Assembly: GCA_003220935.1 (NCBI GenBank)
Contig: QHTT01000071.1
Span: forward strand, 1-64,000
DNA: 64,000 nucleotides
Reading direction: 5' to 3'
From: Gemmatimonadota bacterium
GTDB taxonomy: Bacteria > Gemmatimonadota > Gemmatimonadetes > Gemmatimonadales > GWC2-71-9
The notes beneath the pieces are model-generated. The model was given only the letters and a program-made list of their open reading frames with translations, had not been told where the DNA came from and made no database searches. This document shows, piece after piece, positions 9,287-18,222 of this stretch; position 1 is the stretch's first letter, and every line of letters begins with the position of its first letter. The position numbers and the translations under genes are program-made.

Positions 9287-10759
9287 ATGGATCGCCGCGT
9301 GTTCCTGGAGACTGCAACGCTGGTCGCGGGAGGTGCGGCGCTGGGCCGGGTGTCCGGGGAGCGAGTGCCCGATGACCCGCCGACGGTCGGCATTCAGGTC
9401 GGGGCCGTGTCGTTCGCCGACGAAGGCACCGACAAAGTGCTCGATGGCTTCCAAGAGATGGCCGGGATCAACACCCTGTTTCTCGCCACGTTCACCTATG
9501 GCCGCGGCATCGGCGGTCGCCAGCTGCGCGGCCAGCCGCTCCCGGATCATGGCAAACAAGAGTACGATGACAACTTTCGCGGCGGCAACTTCGCGACGCC
9601 GCATCCCCAGTACTACCGCCACACGAGCATCGCGCCCGAGAGGGCGCCCGATCACCCGGACTACGACGTGGTCGCCGATGTGCTGCCGGCGGCACACCGC
9701 CGCGGGATGAAGGTGATCTGCTGGTTCGAGGACGTGTTCCGCCCCGACGTGCCGGGGTTCGACCAGGCGGCGGAGATCGATCTTCACGGCAAGCCGACCG
9801 GCCTCACCTGCCACCGCAATCCCAACGCACGAAACTTCTGGCTCGGGCTCGCCGAGGACTACCTGCGGTCCTACGACGTGGACGGCCTGATGTGGGGGAG
9901 CGAGCGCCAGGGACCGCTCGACAACGCCCTCGGCGCGAGCCACGGCAGCTCGAGCGCGGGCGGCGTGATCGCCTGCTTCTGCCCCCACTGTCTCGCAGCC
10001 GCGCAGCAGGGTGGGATCAACATCGAGCGTGCGCGGGAAGGCTATCTGGCGCTCGAGCGTTGGACCGCGGCGCTGCGTGCCGGGCAGCGACCCACCGACG
10101 GGGCGTTCGTGACCTTCTGGCGCCTGCTGGTGAAGCACCCGGAGCTCCTCGCGTGGGAGCGGCTCTGGAACGAGGGGCTCCATGACACCTACCGAGACCT
10201 GTATCGCCTCGCCAAGAGCATCGCCCCGACCAAAGGGAGCGGCTGGCACATCTGGCACAACAACTCGTTCTCGCCGTTCTACCGCGCGGAGCAAGAGTAC
10301 GCCGAGTTCGCCAAGTATTCGGACTTCTTGAAGGTCGTGATGTATAACAACTGCGGCGGCCCGCGCCTCGCGCAGTACGTGCGGAACATCCACGGAACGC
10401 TGTTCGCCGACTTGACACCCGAGCAGATCCTGGACTTCACCTACGGCGTGCAGCAATACCGCGAGCAGCCGCTCGATCGCATCGCCGAGCAGGGCCTCTC
10501 GGCCGACTACGTGCTCCGCGAGACGCAGCGCGCCGTGGCCGGCGCCGGACCGCGCCTCAAGATCTGGCCGGGGATCGACATCGACATCCCCACTGGGGCG
10601 AGCGAGAAGAAGACCCAACCCGAGGACGTGTATCAGGCCGTGCGGGCGGCGTTCCAGGGCGGCGCCCCCGGCGTCCTACTGTCCCGGAAGTACTCTGAGA
10701 TGCAGCTCGCGAACATCCGCGCCGCGGGGCGGGCGGTGCGCGAACTGCAACCGGCGTGA
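9287..10759 (+). CDS. Secreted TIM-barrel-type protein, glycoside-hydrolase-like, function unknown
   Basis: This is a 490-residue protein 15 bases after the TolC-like gene, with its own GAAAGGAG site. It starts with a Tat-like leader (MDRRVFLETATLVAGGAALG). The body alternates short hydrophobic strands and helices as in a TIM barrel: GMKVICWFEDVF near 145, DVDGLMWGSERQG near 200, and FLKVVMYNNCGG near 350. A CFCPHC cysteine motif near residue 226 resembles that of putative glycosyl-hydrolase-like families. I cannot assign catalytic residues or a substrate. Its position beside sugar genes favours a periplasmic carbohydrate role, but that is inference. Confidence 0.75.
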   Translation: MDRRVFLETATLVAGGAALGRVSGERVPDDPPTVGIQVGAVSFADEGTDKVLDGFQEMAGINTLFLATFTYGRGIGGRQLRGQPLPDHGKQEYDDNFRGGNFATPHPQYYRHTSIAPERAPDHPDYDVVADVLPAAHRRGMKVICWFEDVFRPDVPGFDQAAEIDLHGKPTGLTCHRNPNARNFWLGLAEDYLRSYDVDGLMWGSERQGPLDNALGASHGSSSAGGVIACFCPHCLAAAQQGGINIERAREGYLALERWTAALRAGQRPTDGAFVTFWRLLVKHPELLAWERLWNEGLHDTYRDLYRLAKSIAPTKGSGWHIWHNNSFSPFYRAEQEYAEFAKYSDFLKVVMYNNCGGPRLAQYVRNIHGTLFADLTPEQILDFTYGVQQYREQPLDRIAEQGLSADYVLRETQRAVAGAGPRLKIWPGIDIDIPTGASEKKTQPEDVYQAVRAAFQGGAPGVLLSRKYSEMQLANIRAAGRAVRELQPA

Positions 10760-10876
10760 GGGAGCGTGTGTAACGCGTGCTCTCGATGCGCTCGCGATAC
10801 AACGATCCCCACTGAGCACGCTCGTGTCCCTACCTTCGACCCCCTGGCTAGTCGCGTGGTGCTTGCTTATGCGATC

Positions 10877-10905
10877 TTGACGCGGCCGACGGGGAGCACT
10901 AGACT
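10877..10905 (+). promoter_or_regulatory. Sigma-70-like promoter in the galK leader region
   Basis: TTGACG at 10877-10882 and TAGACT at 10900-10905 are separated by exactly 17 bases. A second TTGACG occurs at 10914. Transcription would begin near 10912 and soon run into the 13-bp hairpin at 10946-10981. The region 10760-10876 upstream shows no coding potential and no other clear signal. Confidence 0.5.
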
Positions 10906-10945
10906 CCTTAGCACTTGACGGGTTGCTGTAGCGATTTTGCCACCA

Positions 10946-10981
10946 ACGAAGGGTCCGGGAAGCACTCCCCGGACCCTTCGT
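10946..10981 (+). terminator. Long GC-rich hairpin in the galK leader
   Basis: The arms CGAAGGGTCCGGG (10947-10959) and CCCGGACCCTTCG (10968-10980) pair perfectly around an eight-base loop, with one more A-T pair outside. Only a weak TATT follows, so this is either a terminator of a roughly 70-base RNA started at the promoter just upstream or a leader structure for galK, which begins 93 bases later. Confidence 0.5.
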
Positions 10982-11020
10982 ATTGGCGGCTGCGAGCGGG
11001 TCGCTTCTTCTTCTATTTCC

Positions 11021-11067
11021 CGGAGCGCGCGCGCTTGTCATCCTGAGCGCCGCAGGCGCGAAGGATC
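11021..11067 (+). repeat. Family B element (TGTCATCCTGAGCG type) directly before galK
   Basis: This copy of the dispersed element reads CTTGTCATCCTGAGCGCCGC then AGGCGCGAAGGATC. Its last bases, AAGGA at 11061-11065, lie eight bases before the galK ATG and are the only Shine-Dalgarno candidate. Other copies are at 24858, 25337, 25510 and 28797. Confidence 0.75.
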
Positions 11068-11073
11068 AGCCTC

Positions 11074-12309
11074 ATGACCTCCACCGACCTGGCCGCGGCT
11101 TTCGCGCATGCGTTCGGCGCCCCCCCCTCCTCCGCCGGCCCCGTTCACGTGGTTCGCGCGCCCGGGCGCGTGAACTTGATCGGCGAGCACATCGACTACT
11201 GTGGCCTGCCCGTCTTTCCCATGGCTCTCCGGCAGAGCGTCCGCATCGCGTTTCAGCCGCGCTCGGAGCGAGAGACCCGCCTCGTCAACCGCGATTCGCG
11301 CTTCGCGCCCAGCGCCTTCGTGATGAGCGAGAGCATCCCGCCAGCTCCGGCGGGGGACTGGGGCAACTACGCCCGGGCGGCGGCCCGGGCCCTGGCCGAA
11401 CGCTTCCCGGACCTGCGGGGCGTCGACGCACTGGTGGACAGCGATCTCCCGATCGCCGCGGGGCTCAGCTCCTCGTCCGCGCTCGTCGTGGCCATGGCCC
11501 TCGCGCTCATGCACGCGAACGGGGTGACGGTGCCGTCGCTCGAGCTGATGGAACTCCTGGGCCGCGGCGAGCGCTACGTCGGCACCGCCGGCGGCGGCAT
11601 GGACCAGGCGATTATCCTCGGTGCGCGGGCCGGGTGCGCGTCACGGATCGACTTCCACCCGCTCCGGCTCACGCCCACCGCCGTGCCCGCCGACTGGCAG
11701 TTCCTCGTGGCGTGGAGCCTGGTGCCCGCCGAGAAGTCCGGGGCCGCCCGGCAGGCGTACAACGAGCGGACGCACGAGTGCGACGAGGCCCGGCGCCTCG
11801 TGGCCATGCGGCTCGGCCAGCGAGACGACATCACCTACCCCGCCCTGCTCGCGGCGGCCTCAGTCGAGCAGCTGCTCGAGCTGGCGGGTGCGAGGGCGAC
11901 CCTCTCCGGCGTGCTCTCGCGGCGGTTCCGCCACGTGGTCACAGAGGGAACACGCGTGCGCCAGGCGGAGGCCGCGATGGCCGCCCAAGACCTCGCGGCG
12001 TTCGGGCAACTGCTCGACGCGTCGCACCAGAGTCTGCGGGACGACTACGAGGTGAGCCACCCCGAGCTGGACCGGCTGGTGGAGCTGGCCCGGGAGGCGG
12101 GCGCGGCGGGCGCAAGACTCACGGGCGCCGGGTTCGGTGGCTCGATCGTGGGGCTGTGTCGCGCCGAGCGCGCGCCGGAGGTCAGGGACGCGCTGCGGGA
12201 CCGCTTCTACGCCCCACGCGGCGCGGCAGGCGACGTCGAGCGGTATTTGTTCAGGGCCGAGCCGTCGGCAGGTGCGGAGGTTCTGACCCCGGGCGCAAGC
12301 CCGGGGTGA
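11074..12309 (+). CDS. galK: Galactokinase
   Basis: This is a 411-residue GHMP-fold kinase that phosphorylates galactose at C1 with ATP (Leloir pathway). Motif 1 is PGRVNLIGEHIDY at residues about 30 to 42, motif 2 is GLSSSSALVVAMA near 130 (phosphate-binding loop), GTAGGGMDQA follows near 170, and motif 3 is LTGAGFGGS near 350. The final residues (TPGASPG) are encoded by a family A palindrome, so the native end has probably been extended or replaced. The last 103 bases overlap the convergent sigma-factor frame. The B element immediately upstream supplies its ribosome site. It fits with the GH109, GH123 and epimerase genes nearby. Confidence 0.93.
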   Translation: MTSTDLAAAFAHAFGAPPSSAGPVHVVRAPGRVNLIGEHIDYCGLPVFPMALRQSVRIAFQPRSERETRLVNRDSRFAPSAFVMSESIPPAPAGDWGNYARAAARALAERFPDLRGVDALVDSDLPIAAGLSSSSALVVAMALALMHANGVTVPSLELMELLGRGERYVGTAGGGMDQAIILGARAGCASRIDFHPLRLTPTAVPADWQFLVAWSLVPAEKSGAARQAYNERTHECDEARRLVAMRLGQRDDITYPALLAAASVEQLLELAGARATLSGVLSRRFRHVVTEGTRVRQAEAAMAAQDLAAFGQLLDASHQSLRDDYEVSHPELDRLVELAREAGAAGARLTGAGFGGSIVGLCRAERAPEVRDALRDRFYAPRGAAGDVERYLFRAEPSAGAEVLTPGASPG

Positions 12310-12908
12310 GTGAGGGCCCCCGCCGGGCGGATCTGGTCGCGCAGGAACTTCAGGCCGCGAGCGAGTTGCGTCTCCACGGTCTTCTCGCAGATGCCGAGCC
12401 GGTCGGCGATTTGGGCGTAGCTCAGGCCGTCGATCAGCCGCAGCCTGCACACTACGGCTCGTTTAGAGGGAAGCTCGGCGAGGGCTCGTTCTACGGCCGC
12501 GACCAACTCCGCCGCCTCCAGGTCGGACTCGATCTCAGCCGCTGCTGCCACCGGACCGACCCGCCCCCTCCACCGGCGCGCCACGGCGGCACGCTCCAGT
12601 CGGTCGCGGGCGGCGTTGCGGACGGCGAGGTAGAGGTAGTTGCGCACTGCGCCGGCGGGGACCCAGTGCTCCCGGCCGCGCCAGATCCGGAAAAACACCT
12701 CCTGCGCGACCTCTTCTGCATCCTCCTTCGAGCGTACGTAGCGGAAGGCGAACGCGTACAGCCGCTGCCAGTACGTGCGATACAGCGCCTCGAACGCGTC
12801 CATGTCCCCGGCGCGGATGCGATCCGCCCACGCGCGTTCGTCGACGTCGGTACGGACGTCGTCCCAGGAGGTCTCGGGCTCGTTGGCGAAGCTGGTGTTG
12901 AGCGGCAT
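12207..12908 (-). CDS. ECF-type RNA polymerase sigma factor
   Basis: From the ATG at 12908 the protein has 233 residues. Region 2 contains YRTYWQRLYAFAFRYV and DAEEVAQEVFFRIWR. Region 4 contains LPSKRAVVCRLRLIDGLSY and a helix-turn-helix, YAQIADRLGICEKTVETQL. The tail after KFLRDQIRPAG is about 40 residues long, runs antisense through the end of galK and includes repeat-encoded residues, unusual for this family. TTG and GTG codons upstream (to 12986) would add residues overlapping the DUF5107 gene. It is the last gene of the FecR-SusC-SusD run and is the probable partner of that FecR, although sigma genes usually precede fecR. Confidence 0.88.
   Translation of the reverse strand: MPLNTSFANEPETSWDDVRTDVDERAWADRIRAGDMDAFEALYRTYWQRLYAFAFRYVRSKEDAEEVAQEVFFRIWRGREHWVPAGAVRNYLYLAVRNAARDRLERAAVARRWRGRVGPVAAAAEIESDLEAAELVAAVERALAELPSKRAVVCRLRLIDGLSYAQIADRLGICEKTVETQLARGLKFLRDQIRPAGALTHPGLAPGVRTSAPADGSALNKYRSTSPAAPRGA
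12283..12310. repeat. Family A palindrome at the galK / sigma convergent ends
   Basis: ACCCCGGGC and GCCCGGGGT flank a GCAA loop, preceded by CTG. The element contains the last codons of galK and part of the antisense tail of the sigma factor. It could also act as a bidirectional transcription stop between the two convergent genes. Confidence 0.7.
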
Positions 12909-12960
12909 CGACGGCGACCCGGGCGTCAGCTTGCCAGAATCCCACCACGACGGCGAGTAA

Positions 12961-14700
12961 TCATTCAAACTCCCGATACGCACCAAACACGGCTAACTGA
13001 TCTTCTCCAAGCTCAGGAGGAATCGGCAGACAGGGTTCATGCAGTTTTTCGCATAACTGATTCCACAATGCCGTGCGGGCATACCTTTGATGTACCTTCT
13101 GAAACGAAACGGACAACAGGAGTTTTTTGGCCTCCTGAGATTCACCTTTATCGATCAAGAGCTGCACGCGTCGTTCTATTATCCACTCATCGTGAAGGGC
13201 GTCTACCCGGTTCAACCACTGCTCACGTTCGGCTAGAGTTCGTGTTCCTGAGCTGCGGAGCACGTCGTCGCGCTCGACAATAATCTGGGGATGCAATTGC
13301 AACCATTGCTCCTGAATAGATCCTAACGCCTGTGCGGCCCCTTCGATATCACCGTCCAATTTGAGCAGCCGGGCCAACAAAGCCTTGGCGATCCCCAGGC
13401 TGCTCGTCGAGAGCACTTGGATCGCTGCTTGCTTCTTGCCTATTCCGGCGAGCCAAGTGCCATAATAGAATGCCCATCGTTCTGCCTTATCACCATCGGT
13501 ATTCTCGATGGCCCATTCAAAAGCTGCATTCATATTTTCCATCGCGGAAGGAGCCCAAAGACACTGCTGAATTTCAGGGGGTTCCGGTATGGTTCCTTTG
13601 GCTTTATGAGCACTCAAAAGATCTTTCCAAACCTTCACTTCTTCCTCTCTTGCCCAATCGAACAGCGGAACTTCGTCGATAGGTCTGAGTTCTACGTTGG
13701 GAAGCTGCAGCGAATAGATATCCAATGCTTTGTTTGCAGGGATCCAAAACTCCACGTGCGATCGGGCTTCCTGGGGTTGTAATTCCAACTTTATCGACTG
13801 ATCACGCATGGGTCCGCCCTGGATTTCCACGTACGGGGCGTCTCGTGCGCTACTCAGCGTCGCCCACACGCGGTCCTTGCCGACACCGTAGCTCCATAAT
13901 TTCATTCCCGGCGCGATCGCCTCATCAGCGATGTGATAGAGCCCTGTCCCCAATGACGCGGTGAAGGCCCCAAAGGCATTCGCGTCCTTTGTCTTCCAGA
14001 AGTAGCCCGTCATCTCCGTGATATCCGATTCCCGTCTCGGCCCCGATTGCTGCCAATCGATGGTCGCAAGCTTCGAACCATGTCGCAGCACTTCACCTCT
14101 GGGAAAATGGAATTCGGTATCGGGAGCGGATGGCAACGCGGCATTCGACCAGGACATCCAGGGATAGGCAGCGGTTCCGGGATTATGAAACACGGCGCGC
14201 TGCGTCAGGAACTCATCGCCCTCCCCCAGCGAGTATTCCACTGTCCACTGCATGCCAAACCGCAGTTCCCGTTCGCCACAGCTGACGTACACCCGCTTGT
14301 CTGTCTGATCGGTCCGGGAGAGTACCTGTTCGTTCTGCGTAGGGGAGTGCGAAATGGGAAAGCTGACGGCAATCCCGCCGGCCACAAAAGCGAATCGGGG
14401 GAGAATCCGCACCGGCCTGATGACAGCCGATGTGTAGAGAACCTCCTTGCCGGATCCCTTATGAATGAGGGATGTGACTTTGCCCCCGAGGTCGGGGCAA
14501 ATCACGGCTCTGACGTGCTCGTTCTCCAACACGATGAACCGGTAGTTTTTGAGTACCGGTCGGTGGGAGGTCTCTACATAGCTGATGTAGGGATAGACAC
14601 CATTCGGATCGAACGCTGTCGGAACCGGACCTGCGGGCGTCAGTTCGTGGGTGAGGACGTAATCCTGAACCTCGCTACAGACCACTCCGCTATCGCGCAA
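12961..14700 (-). CDS. DUF5107 domain-containing protein with C-terminal TPR-like helices
   Basis: This is a protein of up to 579 residues. The N-terminal half looks like an aldose-epimerase-type beta sandwich (ENEHVRAVICPDLGGKVTSL, MSWSNAALP, GYFWKTKDANAFGAF). The C-terminal half has helical repeats. DUF5107 proteins occur in polysaccharide-utilisation loci and are presumed to bind or process carbohydrate. The TTG at 14700 overlaps the preceding gene; a GTG at 14685 is an alternative. No signal peptide is seen, so it may be cytoplasmic. Base composition is near 50% G+C with A/T-ending codons, clearly below its neighbours, which suggests recent acquisition. Confidence 0.82.
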   Translation of the reverse strand: MRDSGVVCSEVQDYVLTHELTPAGPVPTAFDPNGVYPYISYVETSHRPVLKNYRFIVLENEHVRAVICPDLGGKVTSLIHKGSGKEVLYTSAVIRPVRILPRFAFVAGGIAVSFPISHSPTQNEQVLSRTDQTDKRVYVSCGERELRFGMQWTVEYSLGEGDEFLTQRAVFHNPGTAAYPWMSWSNAALPSAPDTEFHFPRGEVLRHGSKLATIDWQQSGPRRESDITEMTGYFWKTKDANAFGAFTASLGTGLYHIADEAIAPGMKLWSYGVGKDRVWATLSSARDAPYVEIQGGPMRDQSIKLELQPQEARSHVEFWIPANKALDIYSLQLPNVELRPIDEVPLFDWAREEEVKVWKDLLSAHKAKGTIPEPPEIQQCLWAPSAMENMNAAFEWAIENTDGDKAERWAFYYGTWLAGIGKKQAAIQVLSTSSLGIAKALLARLLKLDGDIEGAAQALGSIQEQWLQLHPQIIVERDDVLRSSGTRTLAEREQWLNRVDALHDEWIIERRVQLLIDKGESQEAKKLLLSVSFQKVHQRYARTALWNQLCEKLHEPCLPIPPELGEDQLAVFGAYREFE

Positions 14701-16528
14701 GGCGATCGCTTAACGCCTCCAGCATCCGCATCCCCTTGTGCACGGCTTCCGTGATTCTCGCCTGATCGTAATTGCGCTTACTGTAATCGCGATCTCCCAC
14801 GAATGTGGCCAAGTGGTTGTCCAGTTCCCGGAGCTGCCGTCTGATCGTGCCATTGGTCGATTGGGATGCCAGCGCGCGCAAGATCCGAATCTTTTCATAA
14901 TCGACGATTCCCTCGCGTAGCTTCTCAAATCGGACACTGCTGCTCGCGCCTGGATAAACGAGAAACTCATCGCCTGCGGGCCACAACGCATGGCGCGCGT
15001 CCCGCACCGGATCGGCCGGCCAGGCATCGTAGGCCCAGCGCAGGAATCCATCATACCCGTACGCTGCCGAGTACCAACCGATATACCGGCCTTCGATCGG
15101 CGGCGAAAAGACAAACGTGTTGGGCTTCTGGGGCGTGCAGCACACGTAGTACGTGGTCGTGGACCCTCGTGCGGAACGCGCCCTGAGCTCCTGCTGGCTC
15201 GGCTCGCTGGTGATGATCGGAGAGTAATCGTTGAGGAGCGAGTCCAGCTCCGTATGCCAGTTTCCAGCGTAGGTGATCTTCCATTTTGGAGAATGCGCCC
15301 TGATCACCCGGATCGCGGCGAGGGTGAGCGGCATTTCATTTTCGTTGATGCCAAGATAGGTCCGATCGAACCAGCCGCGCTGTTCCAGGTGGCCTTTGAG
15401 ATCGTCGAGAAACGCCCGCCACGCTGCGGCGAATTGCGCCGAGTCGGGTGACCACTGTTCGGAGACGTAGTTTCCGGATCGCTCGTCGAGGTAGCGGAAG
15501 CGGTTCCCCCACGGCAGCGGCGTATAGATCGTGATCGCCTGCTGCACGCCGACGGCGGTCGCCAGCTCCACGTACTGATCGAAGATGTTGTAGTCGAATT
15601 TCCAAGTCCCGTCAGCCCGCTTGGTCCATTCGATCATTGCCCCTTCGATCATGTAGGAATTGTCCGACCACGGGGAATGGACGGCGTAGGTGGTGATGTA
15701 TTTCCCACCCGCATCCGCGTACAACTTGAGATGCCGCCGCAGGAGTGCTTTGTGCTCTTCCGACCAGGGCTCGACGTGGTAGTACCAGGCCACCACCCAG
15801 GGATTCTGCCATAAGTCCAATCTGAACTTCCAATCACCAGGTGGAGGCAAGGTTTGGTCTTGGACCGTGATCGCCACCCGCAGTGTCGCACGACCCTTCT
15901 CAGAACTGATGTCGACCGTTCCCCGGTACACGCCGGATGTCGTGCCCGCGGGAATGTCCAACGACAGCCAGATCGGCCTCACGCTGCTTGCGGGCAGGTC
16001 GAACCGCTGGAACGGCTCCAGCCGGTCCGGCATGAGATAGGGCGGGTTCGAATCGGTCGCCCCGCAGCTCACCTCGTTGGCGCCGTACGGGTAGTTCGAT
16101 ACGACATACCGCACGAGATACATGTGCACGTTGGCGCCGGGCAGGACGCCGCCGTTCGCGTTGACGAGATCGCTGACGGCCACGCGTATCTGGTTTACGG
16201 TATCCGGTGACCAGACGACCAGCTCGGTGTTCAGCCGTTCGCCTTTCCAGCCGGTGGCTTCCCATGTTTGGGATTGCTGCTGCAGGTCCGGGACCTCACT
16301 TCTGAAGTATGCCTGGTCGGTGGAAGCGAACGAGACGTTCAGCCCCTTGGGCTGGAGCGACCAGCGCCGCGGATCGCTCGGGGAGTCGAACGTGTATTCC
16401 GGTTGAAAATGGAACGGCGGAACGCGGAGTTTGGCAGGATCAAGCCGTGCGCGTTGGACTCCGTCCTGGCCGTGAACGACGGCGACAATCAGACACGAGA
16501 GACAACAGGCTACCAGAATCCTGCGCAT
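14690..16528 (-). CDS. GH123/DUF4091-type secreted glycoside hydrolase
   Basis: This is a 612-residue protein with a signal peptide (MRRILVACCLSCLIVAVVHGQ). An N-terminal beta-sandwich is followed by a TIM-barrel region and the DUF4091 C-terminal block (GFLRWAYDAWPADP, LVYPG, LREGIVDYEKIRIL). GH123 enzymes are beta-N-acetylgalactosaminidases that normally use an Asp-Glu pair; the corresponding strand here reads YLGINENEMP, with Asn before Glu. The ATG overlaps the SusD stop as TAATG, so the two are coupled. The likely role is periplasmic or surface trimming of glycans imported by SusCD. Activity on GalNAc is inference and the altered pair adds doubt. Confidence 0.8.
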   Translation of the reverse strand: MRRILVACCLSCLIVAVVHGQDGVQRARLDPAKLRVPPFHFQPEYTFDSPSDPRRWSLQPKGLNVSFASTDQAYFRSEVPDLQQQSQTWEATGWKGERLNTELVVWSPDTVNQIRVAVSDLVNANGGVLPGANVHMYLVRYVVSNYPYGANEVSCGATDSNPPYLMPDRLEPFQRFDLPASSVRPIWLSLDIPAGTTSGVYRGTVDISSEKGRATLRVAITVQDQTLPPPGDWKFRLDLWQNPWVVAWYYHVEPWSEEHKALLRRHLKLYADAGGKYITTYAVHSPWSDNSYMIEGAMIEWTKRADGTWKFDYNIFDQYVELATAVGVQQAITIYTPLPWGNRFRYLDERSGNYVSEQWSPDSAQFAAAWRAFLDDLKGHLEQRGWFDRTYLGINENEMPLTLAAIRVIRAHSPKWKITYAGNWHTELDSLLNDYSPIITSEPSQQELRARSARGSTTTYYVCCTPQKPNTFVFSPPIEGRYIGWYSAAYGYDGFLRWAYDAWPADPVRDARHALWPAGDEFLVYPGASSSVRFEKLREGIVDYEKIRILRALASQSTNGTIRRQLRELDNHLATFVGDRDYSKRNYDQARITEAVHKGMRMLEALSDRLAR

Positions 16529-18222
16529 TACCAGCCCGGATTTTGGGTGAGCGTGCCCTTTGACAATTGAATCTGCTGCAACGGAAGCGGGTCGAGATAG
16601 TGCTTCGGCGCGATGAATTGGCGTGAGGCCGCCGGATCAGAGATGACGAAGCCACCGGCGTCGACCTGGATATCCGCCCCGATCACCAGGCCGGGATCCC
16701 GCTGCTGGTATTCCGTGCCGACGAACTTCACGCCGCGCAACGCCTGCGGCAGCTCGGTTTCGGCCGTCTTCCAGCGCCGCAAGTCGTCACGCCGGAATCC
16801 TTCGAACGCCAATTCCACGGTCCGCTCTCGCCGAATCTCCGTGAGCATGTCGAGCCCGTTGGCGCTCACCAGACCATTAGTGAGGGCAGGCATGCCAACC
16901 CGGTCGCGCAACAGTTTGATCGTCCGGTTCAGGTCGCCATCTGAGATTGTACCGTCCCGCTCAAACAGCGCCTCGGCGAGGATCAACAGCACTTCCCCGT
17001 AACGAAACTCCTTGAAATCGTACTGCCCGACAAAGTGGGCCGCCTCGTCGGTTTCGTCCAGGAATTTGCGCAGCATGTAGCCGGTGCGAGTGGCGTTAGT
17101 GCCCGAAAAGCCTGGAATGACCGGGTTGAACCCATTCTCCTGGTGAACAGTGCTGCCGGGGACGACGAATGTCATCGCCATTCTCGGATCCCGGTTTTGA
17201 AATTCAGTTGTCTCCAGCGAATCATATCCCTGAAACTGCGGCGAGATCGTAATGGGCAGGCCGTCCTTGCACAGGTACATGTCCGCCAGCTTCTTCGTCG
17301 GAATCATGTAATTGAACCACAGTTCTCTGGTCCAGTTGTGGGTGGCGCGACCCGCGTAATACCGTCTGGCAAGGATTACTTCCTTGCTGTCATCGCCCTG
17401 CAGGATGAACAGGAACTTGTAGGCGCTGTCTGTACCGTGGTCTCGATACAGATCGTACTCATTCGACGCAATCAGTTGCTCCGCGGCATTGATCGATGCC
17501 GTAATCATCGCCGTGGGTGAGCCCTCGTTGTGATACCTGAGCCAGGTCCCCTGGTACAGCGCGGCCCGGGCCTTCAGCGCGAGCGCCGCGCCTTGCGTCA
17601 CCCGCCCCATCTCCTCGGGGGCCAGCTGACTCTGCTTGACGAGTTTCGGCACCGCGGCGTCGAGGTCGGCGATGATGAAATCGATGATCTCTTGTTGCGT
17701 GGCTCGCGGTGAGTACACCTCCGGCGAGTTGACGTCGAGCACCGTGGTGATGAGCGGCACACCGCCGTACTTCTTTACCAGGTTCCAGTAGTTATACGCC
17801 CGGAAGAACAGCGCCTCGCCTACCCAGCGATCGATTTGCGATCCCAGTCCCGATTGCGTGGCTTTCGCGAGCAAATAGTTGGTCGCCCGGATTCCGGCAT
17901 ATGCATTGTTCCAGACGTCGGAATTCGCCTGTGGCAGATACGACCCGTTGCTCATCGATGACATCTCCGAGCTCCCGCTGCCGGTGGCGATATCTGAATT
18001 GAGGTCGACGTAGGTACCGCGTGCACCCCCCCCTTGGTCAGGGCCGCGCAGCGCGAAGTAGAAATCATTGGCGGCCAGCTTGAACTGGTCCGGACTCTTC
18101 CAGAACGAAGCGTCCGAGACTTGATCCTTCGGACCGAGGTCGAGGCCTTTGCAGCCCAGCGCCAGCATGAGGAGGGCGCCGGTGTACGTGACAGTGAGCC
18201 GGTTCATGAGTGCGCGCCCCAT
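16528..18222 (-). CDS. RagB/SusD-family glycan-binding outer membrane lipoprotein
   Basis: This is a 564-residue protein. A lipobox (LLMLALGC) follows a short leader and should anchor it by lipidation to the outer membrane. SusD features include KDQVSDASFWKSPDQF near the start, the TPR region with WNLVKKYGGVPLIT, and the C-terminal block RERTVELAFEGFRRDDLRRW. The ATG at 18222 overlaps the SusC stop as TGATG; an in-frame ATG at 18207 also gives a good leader. It pairs with the SusC-like porin to capture oligosaccharides. G+C is lower than in the flanking genes. Confidence 0.92.
   Translation of the reverse strand: MGRALMNRLTVTYTGALLMLALGCKGLDLGPKDQVSDASFWKSPDQFKLAANDFYFALRGPDQGGGARGTYVDLNSDIATGSGSSEMSSMSNGSYLPQANSDVWNNAYAGIRATNYLLAKATQSGLGSQIDRWVGEALFFRAYNYWNLVKKYGGVPLITTVLDVNSPEVYSPRATQQEIIDFIIADLDAAVPKLVKQSQLAPEEMGRVTQGAALALKARAALYQGTWLRYHNEGSPTAMITASINAAEQLIASNEYDLYRDHGTDSAYKFLFILQGDDSKEVILARRYYAGRATHNWTRELWFNYMIPTKKLADMYLCKDGLPITISPQFQGYDSLETTEFQNRDPRMAMTFVVPGSTVHQENGFNPVIPGFSGTNATRTGYMLRKFLDETDEAAHFVGQYDFKEFRYGEVLLILAEALFERDGTISDGDLNRTIKLLRDRVGMPALTNGLVSANGLDMLTEIRRERTVELAFEGFRRDDLRRWKTAETELPQALRGVKFVGTEYQQRDPGLVIGADIQVDAGGFVISDPAASRQFIAPKHYLDPLPLQQIQLSKGTLTQNPGW

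Noticed and set aside
8510-10618. A 702-codon minus-strand frame opposite the TolC-like and TIM-barrel genes
   Set aside because: Same shadow-frame composition; the sense genes have signal peptides, ribosome sites and family motifs.
10983-13283. A 766-codon plus-strand frame through galK and the sigma gene
   Set aside because: It lies in another frame of galK and antisense to the sigma factor and DUF5107 genes; no motif supports it.
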